A program made the position numbers and the translations under genes. From assembly GCF_000182745.2 (NCBI RefSeq), contig NC_016027.1, positions 3,047,501-3,111,500 of the forward strand: a stretch of DNA of 64,000 bases, given 5' to 3'. The stretch is from Komagataeibacter medellinensis NBRC 3288. Lineage in GTDB: Bacteria > Pseudomonadota > Alphaproteobacteria > Acetobacterales > Acetobacteraceae. The notes beneath the pieces were generated by a model. That model did no database searches. It saw only the letters and a list, made by a program, of their open reading frames with translations, and was not told the origin of the DNA. Shown here one piece after another: positions 28,697-38,262 of the stretch (its first letter is position 1; every line of letters starts with the position of its first letter).

Positions 28697-29725
28697 ATGA
28701 GCAAGAAAAGCTTTCGGCAGGCGATCAATGAAGCCCTACGGCAGGAAATGCGCCGCGACCCCACTGTCATCCTGATGGGCGAGGACGTGGCCGGTGGCCG
28801 TGGTGGCTCTGCGGGTGTAACGGACGCCTGGGGCGGTGTGCTGGGTGTAACCAAGGGGTTGTATGAGGAGTTTGGCGCAACCCGCGTGCTCGACACTCCC
28901 ATTACTGAAGCCTCGTATATCGGTGCCGCGGCAGGTGCCGCAGTCACCGGCCTGCGCCCGGTGGCAGAACTGATGTTTGTGGATTTTGTCGGCTGTTGCC
29001 TTGACCAGATCATGAATCAGGCCGCTAAGTTCCGCTACATGTTTGGCGGCAAGGCACGCACGCCGCTGGTCATCCGCGCCATGTATGGCGCGGGCTTCAA
29101 TGCTGCTGCCCAGCACAGTCAGGCGCTGTACCCGCTGTTTACCCACATACCAGGGCTGAAGGTCGTCATCCCGTCCTCCCCCTACGAGGCAAAGGGCCTG
29201 CTGATTTCGGCCATACGCGATGATGACCCGGTCATCTTCCTTGAAAATAAAGTGATGTATGATGAGGAGGAGGACGTGCCCGACGAGGCCTATACCATTC
29301 CCTTTGGCGAAGCCAACCTGACACGGGAGGGCGATGACGTGACCATTGTCGCCTTCGGCCGCATGGTGGGCATGGCCAACCAGGCCGCCGACCGGCTGGA
29401 AAAGAAGGGCATCAGCTGCACGGTCATTGACCCGCGCACCACATCGCCCCTTGACCGCGACACCATTTTGGAATGCGTGGCCGATACCGGGCGGCTGGTG
29501 ATTGTTGATGAATCCAGCCCGCGCTGCAACATGGCGACCGACATCGCGGCCCTGGTGGCGGAAGAAGCATTCGATACCCTGCGCGCGCCCATCCGCCGCG
29601 TGGTGCCACCGCACACACCGGTTCCCTTCGCCACGGTGCTCGAAAGCCTTTACATGCCCAATGTGGAGAAGATCGAGGCTGCCGTCACCGCCACCATGAA
29701 CCATCGCGTAGCGGAGAAAGTCTGA
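28697..29725 (+). CDS. acoB: acetoin dehydrogenase E1 beta subunit
   Basis: A 342-residue transketolase-like E1 beta subunit, the partner of AcoA. It shows 'RDPTVILMGEDVAGGRGG' (about residue 18), 'DTPITEASYIGAAAGAAVTG' (about 71), 'YPLFTHIPGLKVVIPSSPYE' (about 153) and the C-terminal domain with 'IDPRTTSPLDRDTI' and 'VDESSPRCNMATDIAALVAE'. It follows acoA by 32 bases, with GGAAGGA upstream of the start. Its stop is one base before acoC. Confidence 0.92.
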   Translation: MSKKSFRQAINEALRQEMRRDPTVILMGEDVAGGRGGSAGVTDAWGGVLGVTKGLYEEFGATRVLDTPITEASYIGAAAGAAVTGLRPVAELMFVDFVGCCLDQIMNQAAKFRYMFGGKARTPLVIRAMYGAGFNAAAQHSQALYPLFTHIPGLKVVIPSSPYEAKGLLISAIRDDDPVIFLENKVMYDEEEDVPDEAYTIPFGEANLTREGDDVTIVAFGRMVGMANQAADRLEKKGISCTVIDPRTTSPLDRDTILECVADTGRLVIVDESSPRCNMATDIAALVAEEAFDTLRAPIRRVVPPHTPVPFATVLESLYMPNVEKIEAAVTATMNHRVAEKV

Positions 29726-29726
29726 C

Positions 29727-30869
29727 ATGGCACAGAACATCACCCCCATCACTATGCCCAAATTCGGTCTTGCCATGACCGAAGGCAAGATTGCCGGCTG
29801 GCTGGTCGAACCCGGCGCCACCATTACGGCGGGCGAGGAACTGGTTGATATCGAGACCAGCAAGATCACCAACACGTTTGAAAGTCCGCTGGCGGGTACA
29901 TTCCGCCGGCAGGTTGCGGCCAATGGCGAAATGCTGCCCGTTGGCGCGCTGATTGGTGTTGTGGCCGATACGGCCGTGACGGATGCGGATATCGATGCGT
30001 TCGTAACCCGCTTTCAGGCGGAGTTTGCCGAAAATGCGGGAACGGCGGAAGGCGCGGAGACTACCGATGAGCCGGTTATGGTCACGGTAGGCGAGCATAC
30101 CCTGCGCGTGCATGAACGGGGCGAGGGGGATGAGGCCCCGCTTGTGCTCATCCACGGTTTTGGCGGCGACCTGAAGAACTGGATGTTCAACCATGCGGCT
30201 CTGGCGCATGGGCGGCGTGTCATTGCCTTCGACCTGCCGGGACATGGTGGCTCATCGAAGGATGTGGGACCGGGCACGCTGGAGTTCTTTGCAGGTGTAA
30301 CCATTCAGTTACTCGATCATCTCGACCTGTCGCGCGTGCATGTCATGGGTCATTCACTGGGTGGTGGCATTGCGCTCACGCTTGCGCGCATGGCCCCGCA
30401 GCGTGTGGCCTCGCTCGTGCTGGTTGCCCCCGCAGGCATGGGGCGGCAGATCAACATGGATTTCATCAACGGCTTCATCGAAGCCGACCGGGTGCGTGCC
30501 CTGCAGGATGTGCTGAAATACCTAGTGCATGACAAATCCCTGATCGGTCGGCGCATGGCCGATGACGTGCTGCGTTACAAGCGGCTGGACGGGGCGGAGG
30601 CGGCGCTGCGTACGATCGCGGCCGCCTGTTTCCCCGCAGGCCAGCAGGCTGATGACCTGCGCCCCGATATCGAGACCGCTGACATGCCTGTTACCCTGAT
30701 CTGGGGGCAGGTGGATGAAATCCTGCCTGCCACACAGGCTGAGGGCCTGCCCGCCGCTATTACCCGTCACATGATGGCCGATACGGGGCACATGCCCCAG
30801 CTTGAGGCCGCCACGGCGGTCAACACGATTGTGGAAGAGTTCATCAAAGCAAAAGTCGCCACGTCGTAA
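29727..30869 (+). CDS. acoC: acetoin dehydrogenase E2: lipoyl domain fused to alpha/beta hydrolase
   Basis: A 380-residue AcoC-type E2 component. The lipoyl domain occupies about residues 4-80, with the lipoylated Lys46 in 'DIETSKITNTFES'. The C-terminal part (about 115-375) is an alpha/beta hydrolase fold with 'LIHGFGGDLKNW', the nucleophile Ser210 in 'MGHSLGGGIAL' and His355 in 'DTGHMPQLEA'. It has no chloramphenicol-acetyltransferase-type catalytic domain, which is usual for AcoC but unlike pyruvate dehydrogenase E2. No E3 (dihydrolipoamide dehydrogenase) gene follows, so E3 must be supplied from elsewhere. It ends the acoABC operon ahead of a good terminator. Confidence 0.92.
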   Translation: MAQNITPITMPKFGLAMTEGKIAGWLVEPGATITAGEELVDIETSKITNTFESPLAGTFRRQVAANGEMLPVGALIGVVADTAVTDADIDAFVTRFQAEFAENAGTAEGAETTDEPVMVTVGEHTLRVHERGEGDEAPLVLIHGFGGDLKNWMFNHAALAHGRRVIAFDLPGHGGSSKDVGPGTLEFFAGVTIQLLDHLDLSRVHVMGHSLGGGIALTLARMAPQRVASLVLVAPAGMGRQINMDFINGFIEADRVRALQDVLKYLVHDKSLIGRRMADDVLRYKRLDGAEAALRTIAAACFPAGQQADDLRPDIETADMPVTLIWGQVDEILPATQAEGLPAAITRHMMADTGHMPQLEAATAVNTIVEEFIKAKVATS

Positions 30870-30900
30870 CGTAATAAACGCTGAGGAAAATGTACGGAGG

Positions 30901-30931
30901 GGAAAGGCCATGCAGGCCTTTCCTCTTTTTT
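30901..30931 (+). terminator. rho-independent terminator after acoC
   Basis: A stem of ggaaaggcc (30901-30909) and ggcctttcc (30915-30923) with a 5-base loop, followed by tctttttt. A textbook intrinsic terminator, 31 bases after the acoC stop. Confidence 0.9.
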
Positions 30932-31153
30932 CATGCACGCGATAAGCGTTTTTAAAAAAGAATATCCGCACTGTTCACGGCCGTACGGCCATGCACCTGC
31001 GCATTTGGCCCGATGGGTATGGTCAGTGGGTGTGGTCACCAGAAGGTGTGCAGTCCGTACTTGCACTGTTGTGGTCATTATGCGTTCACTTGGATCAAGG
31101 CAAAGCAAGAATGGCCGGGCTGGCATGCCAGTAACGGGACAGGAATAACAATA

Positions 31154-32623
31154 ATGTTTGTCGGGATTGATCTGGGTACTTCCGGCCTCAAGGCCGTATT
31201 GGTTGATGAAGCGCAGCGTGTCGTCGCCAGCTACACGCACCCCCTGCATGTCAGTTCCCCCCATCCGGGATGGAACGAACAGCCGCCCGAGGACTGGTGG
31301 ATTGCCCTGCTCGCCGCCATGGATGCGCTTGTGGCGGCACATCCGCGTGAGATGTCGGCGGTCAGGGGCATCGGCCTTTCCGGCCAGCAGCATGGTGCTG
31401 TGCTGCTGGGTAAGGGCGGGAGCGTGCTGCGTCCATGCATTTTATGGAACGATGTGCGCGCCGTGGCACAATGCCGGGAATTCGAACGCCGTTTTCCAGA
31501 ATTCCGGCAGGTATGCGGCAACATCGCCATGCCCGGTTTTACCGCGCCCAAGCTGATATGGGTGGCTGAGCATGAACCGGATGTGTTCCGTGCCATCCGC
31601 CATGTCCTGCTGCCCAAGGCATGGTTGCGTTACCGCATGACGGGCGAGATGATCGAGGATATGTCGGACGCATCGGGTTCGCTATGGCTGGATGTGGGCC
31701 ATCGCTGCTGGTCAGACGGGGCGCTGGCAGCCTGTGGGCTTGAGCGCAACGCCATGCCGGCACTGGTGGAGGGTACGGCACCGGCAGGCGCGCTGGATGC
31801 CGATCTTGCGCGCCGTTGGGGCATGAAGGTCCGCCCCGTACTGGCGGGTGGTGCCGGGGACAATGCGGCGGGTGCCGTGGGACTGGGGGCGGTCACGCCG
31901 GGTTCGTCCTTCCTTTCTCTTGGTACATCGGGCGTGCTGTGGATCACGACGGAGCGCTTCCGGCCGCACCCGCAGGGGGGGATTCACGCTTTCTGCCATG
32001 CGGTGCCCGATATGTGGCACCAGATGGGGGTTACGCTGTCGGCTGCGTCTTCACTGGCGTGGTGGGCACGCACGACCGGCATGAACGAGGCGGCTTTGCT
32101 GGCGGAACTACCTACTGAAATTACCCGGCCTTCCCCCGTGATCTTCCTGCCTTACCTGTCGGGGGAGCGCACGCCGCATAATGACGGACGTATCCGGGGC
32201 GTCTTTGCTGGCCTGTCGCATGGTACCACGCGCGCGGACATGACGCAGGCGGTGCTGGAAGGGGTGGCGTTCTCTTTCCGTGATGTGGTGGATGTGCTGG
32301 CGGCGGCGGGATCTGTGGTACACGAAGCGGATGTGATCGGTGGTGGCTCGAACAGCCGCGCATGGGTGTCCATCCTGGCCAACGTGACCGGCCTGTCGCT
32401 GCACCGTCTGGCGCATGGGGCGCAGGGAGGCGCGTTTGGCGCGGCGCGCCTGGCCCGCCTTGCGGTAACGGGGGAGACGGTGGGCAGCGTATGCCTGCCA
32501 CAGGCGCGTGAGGAAACGCTGGTGCCGGACCCGCAGGTCAGTCCCGCATATGCGGCCCCGTTGGCACGCTATCGCGCACTTTATCCCGCCGTGCGTAGTG
32601 CAATGGAAACGCCGTCTGCCTGA
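31154..32623 (+). CDS. xylB: xylulokinase (FGGY carbohydrate kinase)
   Basis: A 489-residue FGGY-family kinase that phosphorylates D-xylulose, feeding the pentose phosphate pathway. It has the N-terminal phosphate-binding 'IGIDLGTSGLKAVLVDE'-type segment ('FVGIDLGTSGLKAVL'), 'GWNEQPPEDWW' (about residue 40), 'GIGLSGQQHGAVLL' (about 75) and 'AGGAGDNAAGAVGLGAV' (about 233). The FGGY signature region is near 'SGERTPHNDGRIRGVF' (about 340) and 'GGGSNSRAW' (about 396). These are typical of XylB rather than glycerol or gluconate kinases. ATG 31154 is preferred over an upstream open frame because it begins the ATPase fold; AGGA lies 10 bases before it. Acetic acid bacteria often use it in polyol catabolism. 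Confidence 0.88.
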   Translation: MFVGIDLGTSGLKAVLVDEAQRVVASYTHPLHVSSPHPGWNEQPPEDWWIALLAAMDALVAAHPREMSAVRGIGLSGQQHGAVLLGKGGSVLRPCILWNDVRAVAQCREFERRFPEFRQVCGNIAMPGFTAPKLIWVAEHEPDVFRAIRHVLLPKAWLRYRMTGEMIEDMSDASGSLWLDVGHRCWSDGALAACGLERNAMPALVEGTAPAGALDADLARRWGMKVRPVLAGGAGDNAAGAVGLGAVTPGSSFLSLGTSGVLWITTERFRPHPQGGIHAFCHAVPDMWHQMGVTLSAASSLAWWARTTGMNEAALLAELPTEITRPSPVIFLPYLSGERTPHNDGRIRGVFAGLSHGTTRADMTQAVLEGVAFSFRDVVDVLAAAGSVVHEADVIGGGSNSRAWVSILANVTGLSLHRLAHGAQGGAFGAARLARLAVTGETVGSVCLPQAREETLVPDPQVSPAYAAPLARYRALYPAVRSAMETPSA

Positions 32624-32730
32624 AGGGCAGCTCCGCCTCCCCATGATCCCTATCCTGAGCAGAGCAAAAGGTTGTTATAGCGGGAGGGTCTACCCCCTTC
32701 GGGCAAGAATATGGAAATGGATCAACCAGT

Positions 32731-33861
32731 ATGAAGACAGACCTGCTTTCCTCAATTTTCCATCGGCACACGGGTGCTGCTGTGCTGCTGGCGCTGCTGG
32801 TGCCAGCAGCCGGGTATGCTGCCGACAGCGTTGATCATGGGGCGGCGGCAACCGGCAATGTCCAGGTTGTCGCGCGTTTTGCCGACATGCAGCCCTCCGG
32901 CATTGCAGCGCTGCCCGACGGGCGCGTGGTGCTGGCCTTCCCCCGCAGTGCCGCCGACCACAAGGGGCCACGTCTTGGCCTGCTACGCGATGGGAAGGTG
33001 ACGCCTTTCCCCGATGAGGCAACACAGTCCCGCCTGGTTTCCCCCCTTGGCATGACGGTTGATGCCACGGGCCGGCTATGGATCGTGGATGAGGGAACGG
33101 TTGCCGGACAGAAAACACCGCCCGCACCGGCCCTGATCGGCATGGACGGACGTACCGGCCAGATCATTGCGGATATCGCGCTGGGGCAGGGGGCGACCCT
33201 GCCCGACAGCCACGTCAATGACGTGCGCGTAGACATGACGCATGGCGCACAGGGCACGGCTTATATCAGTGATACCTCGCTCATGGACCATCCCGCGATC
33301 ATCGTGGTGGATATTGCCACGGGTCATGCGCGCCGCGTGCTGGAAAACGCACCGTCCACCCGTGCGGAACCGGGTTTTGCCATGGAACTGGATGGCCGGA
33401 TGCTGCGCTATGACATGGCACACCCGGCCATGGGGCAAGGAGGGATTGATGGTGTGACGCTGAGCACGGATTCCAGCAGGCTTTACTGGCAGCCACTGTC
33501 CAGCCGCAGGCTGTACAGCGCTCCCACCGCCCTGCTGGCCGATCCCACGACCAAGCCCGCGCAGTTGCAGCAGTCCGTGCGTGATGAAGGCGAGGATGCG
33601 GTGGTGGACGGCATGGCCACCGGGCCGGACAACACCCTGTATCTGACCGATATTGAGCGTCATGCCGTCCTGCGCCGCACGGCGGACGGGCATCTGGATG
33701 TCGTGGCCCATGACCCGCGCCTGATCGCACCCGACGGGCTGGCGCTGAAAGATGGTGCGCTGTGGCTGACCGTGGGCCAGTGGGGGCGGCTGCCCGTCTT
33801 CCACGATGGCCACGACATGGAAGAACGCCCGTGGCTGGTGGTACGTATTCCGCTGAAGTAA
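32731..33861 (+). CDS. secreted major royal jelly protein / yellow family beta-propeller protein
   Basis: A 376-residue secreted protein with a signal peptide (hydrophobic 'AAVLLALLVPAAGYAADS', cleavage about residue 31). The rest resembles the MRJP/yellow family, a six-bladed beta-propeller: 'VARFADMQPSGIAALPDGRV', 'MTVDATGRLWIVDEG', 'DSHVNDVRVDMTHG', 'AYISDTSLMDHPAIIVVDI', 'GIDGVTLSTDSSRLYWQPL' and 'MATGPDNTLYLTDIERHAV' mark successive blades. Bacterial members are often annotated as gluconolactonase-like or L-dopachrome tautomerase-related, with no settled activity. It sits between xylB and a sugar transporter, so a role on a sugar lactone in the periplasm is possible but unproven. Confidence 0.8.
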   Translation: MKTDLLSSIFHRHTGAAVLLALLVPAAGYAADSVDHGAAATGNVQVVARFADMQPSGIAALPDGRVVLAFPRSAADHKGPRLGLLRDGKVTPFPDEATQSRLVSPLGMTVDATGRLWIVDEGTVAGQKTPPAPALIGMDGRTGQIIADIALGQGATLPDSHVNDVRVDMTHGAQGTAYISDTSLMDHPAIIVVDIATGHARRVLENAPSTRAEPGFAMELDGRMLRYDMAHPAMGQGGIDGVTLSTDSSRLYWQPLSSRRLYSAPTALLADPTTKPAQLQQSVRDEGEDAVVDGMATGPDNTLYLTDIERHAVLRRTADGHLDVVAHDPRLIAPDGLALKDGALWLTVGQWGRLPVFHDGHDMEERPWLVVRIPLK

Positions 33862-33908
33862 AATTTCGCCGGCTCATTTGGACCGGTAAGCTGAAAGAAC
33901 GCATAATA

Positions 33909-35279
33909 ATGGCGCATGACAGGCAAACGGTTTCCCCCGGTTCGGGCATTGTCAATCTGATTGCGGCGGTCGCAGCGACGGGTGGACTGCTGTTCGGTTA
34001 CGATACCGGCATCATCTCCGCAGCCCTTTTGCAGATAACCCCGGACTTTGCACTGGGCACGCTGGGCCAGCAGGTCGTGACATCCGCCATCGTGGCGGGT
34101 GCGCTGGGGGGCTGCCTTGTGGCGGCCCCGCTGTCGGACCGTTTGGGACGGCGCTACATGATCATGTTCGCAGCCCTGGTATTCATTGTCGGTACGCTTG
34201 TGGCCTCGCTTGCTCCGGGGGTGGGGCTGCTGGTGTGCGCGCGTTTCATACTCGGGCTTGCGGTTGGCATGTGTTCACAGATCGTGCCGGTCTATATTGC
34301 CGAGATCGCCCCACGTGAAAAACGCGGGCAGATGGTTGTGCTGTTCCAGCTTGCGGTGGTGTTCGGTATTCTGATTTCTTTCATTGCAGGGTATCTGTGC
34401 AGCAACCAGTCGTGGCGGCTCATGTTCGGGCTGGGGATCATTCCGGCGGTCATCCTGTTTGGGGGCATGTCGGTGCTGCCGCGCAGTCCGCGCTGGCTGG
34501 CCATGAAGGGCAATCTGGAAGGCGCGTTCGAAGTCCTGCAGCGCCTGCGGCACGATCCGCAGACCGCGCGTACGGAACTGGATTCCATCGTTGCCATGCA
34601 TGATGAGCAGGCACCCTGGTCGGCCCTGTTGCAGCCATGGGTGCGGCCTGCGGTTGTCGCCTCGGTCGGGGTGGCGCTGTTTTGCCAGATTACGGGTATC
34701 AATGCTGTGTTGTACTATGCCCCTACCATCTTTGCGGGCGTGGGGTTCGGGCAGGGTTCAGCATTGCTGACTTCCATCGCCATTGGTGTTGCCATGGTGC
34801 TGTCCACCGCCTTTGGCAGTTGGGCGGTGGATGCATGGGGGCGGCGGCGCCTGCTGCTGCGGCTCATACCGGGCGCCGCCATATCGCTTATGGTGCTGGC
34901 CACCATGTTCGGCATCGGTTCGACACAGGGTATCAATACATGGATCACGGCCGCAGCCGTGGTGTGTTACGCCATATTCAACGTGGGTAGCCTGTCGGTT
35001 GCCATATGGCTGGTGGGGGCGGAGGTCTATCCCCTGTCATGCCGCAGCAAGGGCATGAGCCTGGTGGCCGCAACGCATTGGGCGGCTGACCTGCTTATTT
35101 CGTTGACCACCCTGTCGCTGGTGCAGGCACTGGGGGCGGCCGGTACGTTCTGGATGTACGCGGGGATCAACCTGCTGGCGTTCGTGTTCGTGTGGCGCTA
35201 TGTGCCTGAGACGCGCGGGCGGTCACTGGAGGATATCGAGACGGCCCTGAAGAATGGCACTTTCAACCAGTTGACCTGA
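33909..35279 (+). CDS. sugar porter family MFS transporter
   Basis: A 456-residue, 12-helix transporter of the MFS sugar porter family (XylE/GalP-like proton symporters). Signatures: 'GGLLFGYDTGIISAALL' in helix 1, 'LSDRLGRRYMIMFAAL' (loop 2-3), 'IVPVYIAEIAPREKRGQ' (about residue 130), 'PRSPRWLAMKG' (about 195), 'QITGINAVLYYAPTIF' (helix 7) and 'VPETRGRSLEDIE' at the C-terminus. The QxxGxNxxxYY motif binds hexose or pentose in this family. It follows the MRJP-like gene by 47 bases and, with xylB, suggests uptake of a pentose or pentitol, though the exact sugar is not fixed by the sequence. The open frame extends upstream to 33762 but that part is not family-like. Confidence 0.9.
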   Translation: MAHDRQTVSPGSGIVNLIAAVAATGGLLFGYDTGIISAALLQITPDFALGTLGQQVVTSAIVAGALGGCLVAAPLSDRLGRRYMIMFAALVFIVGTLVASLAPGVGLLVCARFILGLAVGMCSQIVPVYIAEIAPREKRGQMVVLFQLAVVFGILISFIAGYLCSNQSWRLMFGLGIIPAVILFGGMSVLPRSPRWLAMKGNLEGAFEVLQRLRHDPQTARTELDSIVAMHDEQAPWSALLQPWVRPAVVASVGVALFCQITGINAVLYYAPTIFAGVGFGQGSALLTSIAIGVAMVLSTAFGSWAVDAWGRRRLLLRLIPGAAISLMVLATMFGIGSTQGINTWITAAAVVCYAIFNVGSLSVAIWLVGAEVYPLSCRSKGMSLVAATHWAADLLISLTTLSLVQALGAAGTFWMYAGINLLAFVFVWRYVPETRGRSLEDIETALKNGTFNQLT

Positions 35280-35361
35280 TGCTGCGCTGCCCTGCGCAGA
35301 CAGGCCGCATGCACGGGGCATGCGACCTTGCGGGCCAGCGGGCTGCTGCGGATGCAGCGGG

Positions 35362-36745
35362 TCAGTGATGGATGATGTGGTGCGCGTCGATTGCGGGCGG
35401 GCGCGCGATGGTGATGCGGCGCACCGGCGTTTCTTCAGGCAGGAGTTGATACAGGATCTTCTCGCCAATGGCGTTCTGCCACAGCCACAGGCTGTTGACC
35501 TGCCCGTTGAAGCTTCTTTCCCCCCCCCATTGCGGCAGACGGGCGGTAGCCCGCCGCCAGGCCCAGGCCGAACAGCCCCGGTATTTCGTGGCCGGTTTCA
35601 TCCAGTATGCCACAATCCGCGCCCGTCAGGCTCCCATCGGGATGATCCATGGCTAGTGGGATAGCATGGTTGTGTCGGTCCAGGATCATGACCCGCTGGG
35701 GGCGGTAGCCAAGGCAGGCAATAATGGCATCCGCACGGTCCAGCACAGCTTGGACGGTCGTCTGGTTGCTGTCTGTTATCTGGAGGGTCTGTAACCGGGG
35801 TTCAGGGGGGGCGTCGGCTATGCCCATCAGGCGCATGGCCAGATCGCGTGAATCATAGCGTAGGCCACCAAAGCGGTAAACGAACTGGCTGACTGGACAG
35901 ATATCGGCCGCGCCAAAATCCGTATATCCATCGGCCACGGCTTCCTCGGCCGTCCGGTAGAACAGCTTCAGGCGCGATTTGTGCACCATGGTCAAATGGC
36001 CCGGCATAAGCAGGTCCGCCATGTCACGCAGGATGACGCGCGCGACCGACAGGGCGCTGCTGGCCCCCCCAACTATGGCAATCCTTGGTGTTTTTACGCT
36101 CATGACCATGCTGCGCAACCGGCTTATGCCCGTGGGCGAGAGAAGGTCATCTGACTGCATGAGACGATCGTGGTATTTCGGTAGCAACGTGTGGTCGCCA
36201 ACCGGTTCGTTATAAAGCCGTTGTTCGGGTTGATTGGCGCCAAGTGCAAGGACAACCCGCCGGGCCGTTACATGCTGTGTGTGCGCTCCGTCGGCCGAGA
36301 CAAGGTACGCGGCCCATTCCCCCCGCTCTCCCTGGCGCAGGCTTGTCAGTCGCCATCCCGTCAACAGACGTGAGGCCGGGTGTTTGCGGATCAGACTGGC
36401 CAGCACATGCCCCACCAGGTCCAGATATTCCGCCACCACACGCAGAGGGAGCGTGCACCTGCCATGACTGCGGATCCGTTCTATCAGGGGGTGCGTGCAT
36501 AGGCGTGCCAGTTCTGGCACCGGGTTATCGGTCAGTGCATCGACAAAGGTTTCCGCGGCGCTGTCGGAATTGATGACGTAGCGCCCCAGCATGCCCGAAC
36601 CGATATGGCTGCCCTGTTCAACCAGGGTCAGGCCTTCGTCCAGTAGGCGCGGCAGTTCACCCATGCGAGAGGCCGCAAGCAGCAGGGCAATCCCTGCCGG
36701 ACCACCTCCGGCAATCAGGACGGGTGTCATGGGATGAGATGGCAT
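35362..36745 (-). pseudogene. FAD/NAD(P)-binding oxidoreductase, frameshifted in a G9 run
   Basis: The N-terminal dinucleotide-binding motif is 'PVLIAGGGPAGIALLLAA', and a second Rossmann motif, 'RIAIVGGASSALSVARVIL', lies near residue 210. 'IIACLGYRPQRV' (about 350) and 'DETGHEIPGLFGLGLAAGYR' (about 380) complete a flavoprotein oxidoreductase fold with some likeness to N-hydroxylating monooxygenases. In the written frame the protein ends at 35435 with non-family sequence. Reading one G fewer in the run at 35520-35528 (nine C on the + strand) gives 'GGERSFNGQVNSLWLWQNAI' and an end at 35362. So the true gene is probably about 460 residues, and this copy has a +1 slip or a base-calling error. 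It follows the DegT gene by 42 bases. Confidence 0.75.
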
Positions 36746-36787
36746 GATGTCTATATCCGTTTTCCGCAGGATTGGGGGAGCGGGGGC

Positions 36788-37945
36788 TTACATACCGTAT
36801 GCGGCACAGGCGCTGAGGAATTCCTGGCACACGTAGTGCACCATTTCGGGTGTCATTTCGTGCCATAACGGTAATGATACGATGGATGCGGACAGCGCGC
36901 GTGTCGTGCTCAGGTCGCCTGCCTTGCTATGAGCAGCAAAATAGCTCTGCTCATGCAGGTGGGGAGAGAAGTAGGTGGCAGTCCCGATCCGTCTGTTTTT
37001 CATGCGCTCGAGTATGGCGCTGCGGTAAGGGATAAGGCTGGCGGGCAGGCGCACGGGCAGGAACTGGTAGGATGTGCGCGTGCCACGCTGGTGCTGGAAT
37101 TCAAAACCGGGCAGCAATTCGTAGTAAAGCTGCTCTATGCAGATTTTTTTCCTGACCACGTTATCCAGATGGTCAAGTCCCGACAGGGCGAGAAGGGCCC
37201 CGATCTCCGGCAATTTGGAATTAAGGCCCGGCATTGTGGCATGGCGGACCTGGCCAAAACCGAAATTGCCCATGGCGCGCAATGCGGCGATCATGTCGGG
37301 ATTGTTGGCGTATATGAAACCACCTTCGCCAATTCCCATTGTTTTTGTTGCATGCAGCGAACAGACAATGGCGTGCGGTGAACCGGAGCCAAATCCCTGC
37401 CCCTGTGCATCATGTGCGCCAAGGGAAGCCGCTGCATCAATAACGGCGGGAATGCCTGTCTTTTTTTCAAGAACCGTGTAGCGCGTAATATCGGTTGCAT
37501 TCCCGAAAGTCGCATAGGGGAAGATGGCGGCCACCTCGCCATCATATCTGTGCAGCAGTTCGTCTTCCGCCGGGTGGGATGCCATCCAGTCCTGCGGGTC
37601 TATATCGCAGAACAGGGGGATAAAGCCGGCCCATAATACCGCGTGTGCTGCCGCAGCAAAAGTAAAGGATGGCATGATGATATAAGGCGTCCGGTCGGGC
37701 GTTGTATGGCGGGTGACATATTTCAGCGCCATCATCAGTCCGATCGTGGCGTTGCATACCGTGACACACTGGCCGATCCCGCCGAACATCTGTTCGATCA
37801 GGCGTTTTTCAAATTTCTGGTTGATCGGTCCATAATTTGTGTAAATCCCCGACTGTTCCATTGCAAGAATGTCATCGGATAACTGGCTTATCTTTGGAAT
37901 ATTGGAGCGGATGAATGATATCTCTGGATACGATATTTCTGTCAT
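36788..37945 (-). CDS. DegT/DnrJ/EryC1-family PLP aminotransferase
   Basis: A 385-residue sugar aminotransferase-type enzyme. Family landmarks are 'GPINQKFEKRLIEQMFG' (about residue 40), 'TVCNATIGLMMALKYV' (about 60), 'YIIMPSFTFAAAAHAVLWAG' (about 85), 'VIDAAASLGAHD' (about 170) and the PLP lysine in 'SLHATKTMGIGEGGFIY' (about residue 200). Such enzymes transfer an amino group to a keto-sugar nucleotide; a few members act instead as dehydratases, but the Lys is kept here. Start is ATG 37945, inside a frame open to 37981. It leads a two-gene leftward operon with the FAD oxidoreductase. Acetan contains no amino sugar, so the product belongs to another glycan or metabolite. Confidence 0.82.
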   Translation of the reverse strand: MTEISYPEISFIRSNIPKISQLSDDILAMEQSGIYTNYGPINQKFEKRLIEQMFGGIGQCVTVCNATIGLMMALKYVTRHTTPDRTPYIIMPSFTFAAAAHAVLWAGFIPLFCDIDPQDWMASHPAEDELLHRYDGEVAAIFPYATFGNATDITRYTVLEKKTGIPAVIDAAASLGAHDAQGQGFGSGSPHAIVCSLHATKTMGIGEGGFIYANNPDMIAALRAMGNFGFGQVRHATMPGLNSKLPEIGALLALSGLDHLDNVVRKKICIEQLYYELLPGFEFQHQRGTRTSYQFLPVRLPASLIPYRSAILERMKNRRIGTATYFSPHLHEQSYFAAHSKAGDLSTTRALSASIVSLPLWHEMTPEMVHYVCQEFLSACAAYGM

Positions 37946-38262
37946 CTTTATATTCCGCTTCCTAAAATCCAATGGTTGCATCGGTCTGGACGCGTATGAA
38001 AGCCACCAGACCTGAGCAACCCATTCTAAACACGTAGAATGTGTACAGGTTCACTTCAAATATAAATATATTGTTTACCACACGATTATGTGATGCCAAT
38101 ATTTCAGGAATATACATAATTTTGAAAAAATGCTGTGCAATTCATGCAATACAAGAACACACATTATCGTTATGTCTATAGAACATATACGCTTAATAGT
38201 AATTATATAATATTCATATCATTCGTTATCTATGGGTTGATCCATCATATGGAGGGCGGAAC
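37946..38262. other. 317-base AT-rich divergent promoter region
   Basis: Lies between the leftward aminotransferase gene and the rightward putative glycosyltransferase. No gene is seen. Composition is strongly A+T-rich over about 38030-38230, like the leader of bcsABII. A good ribosome-binding site, GGAGG, lies at 38251-38255, before the GTG start at 38263. Confidence 0.5.

Noticed and set aside
28736-29923. Minus-strand open frame (395 codons) opposite acoB
   Set aside because: Antisense to a well-conserved E1 beta gene and with no recognisable domain; explained by codon bias.
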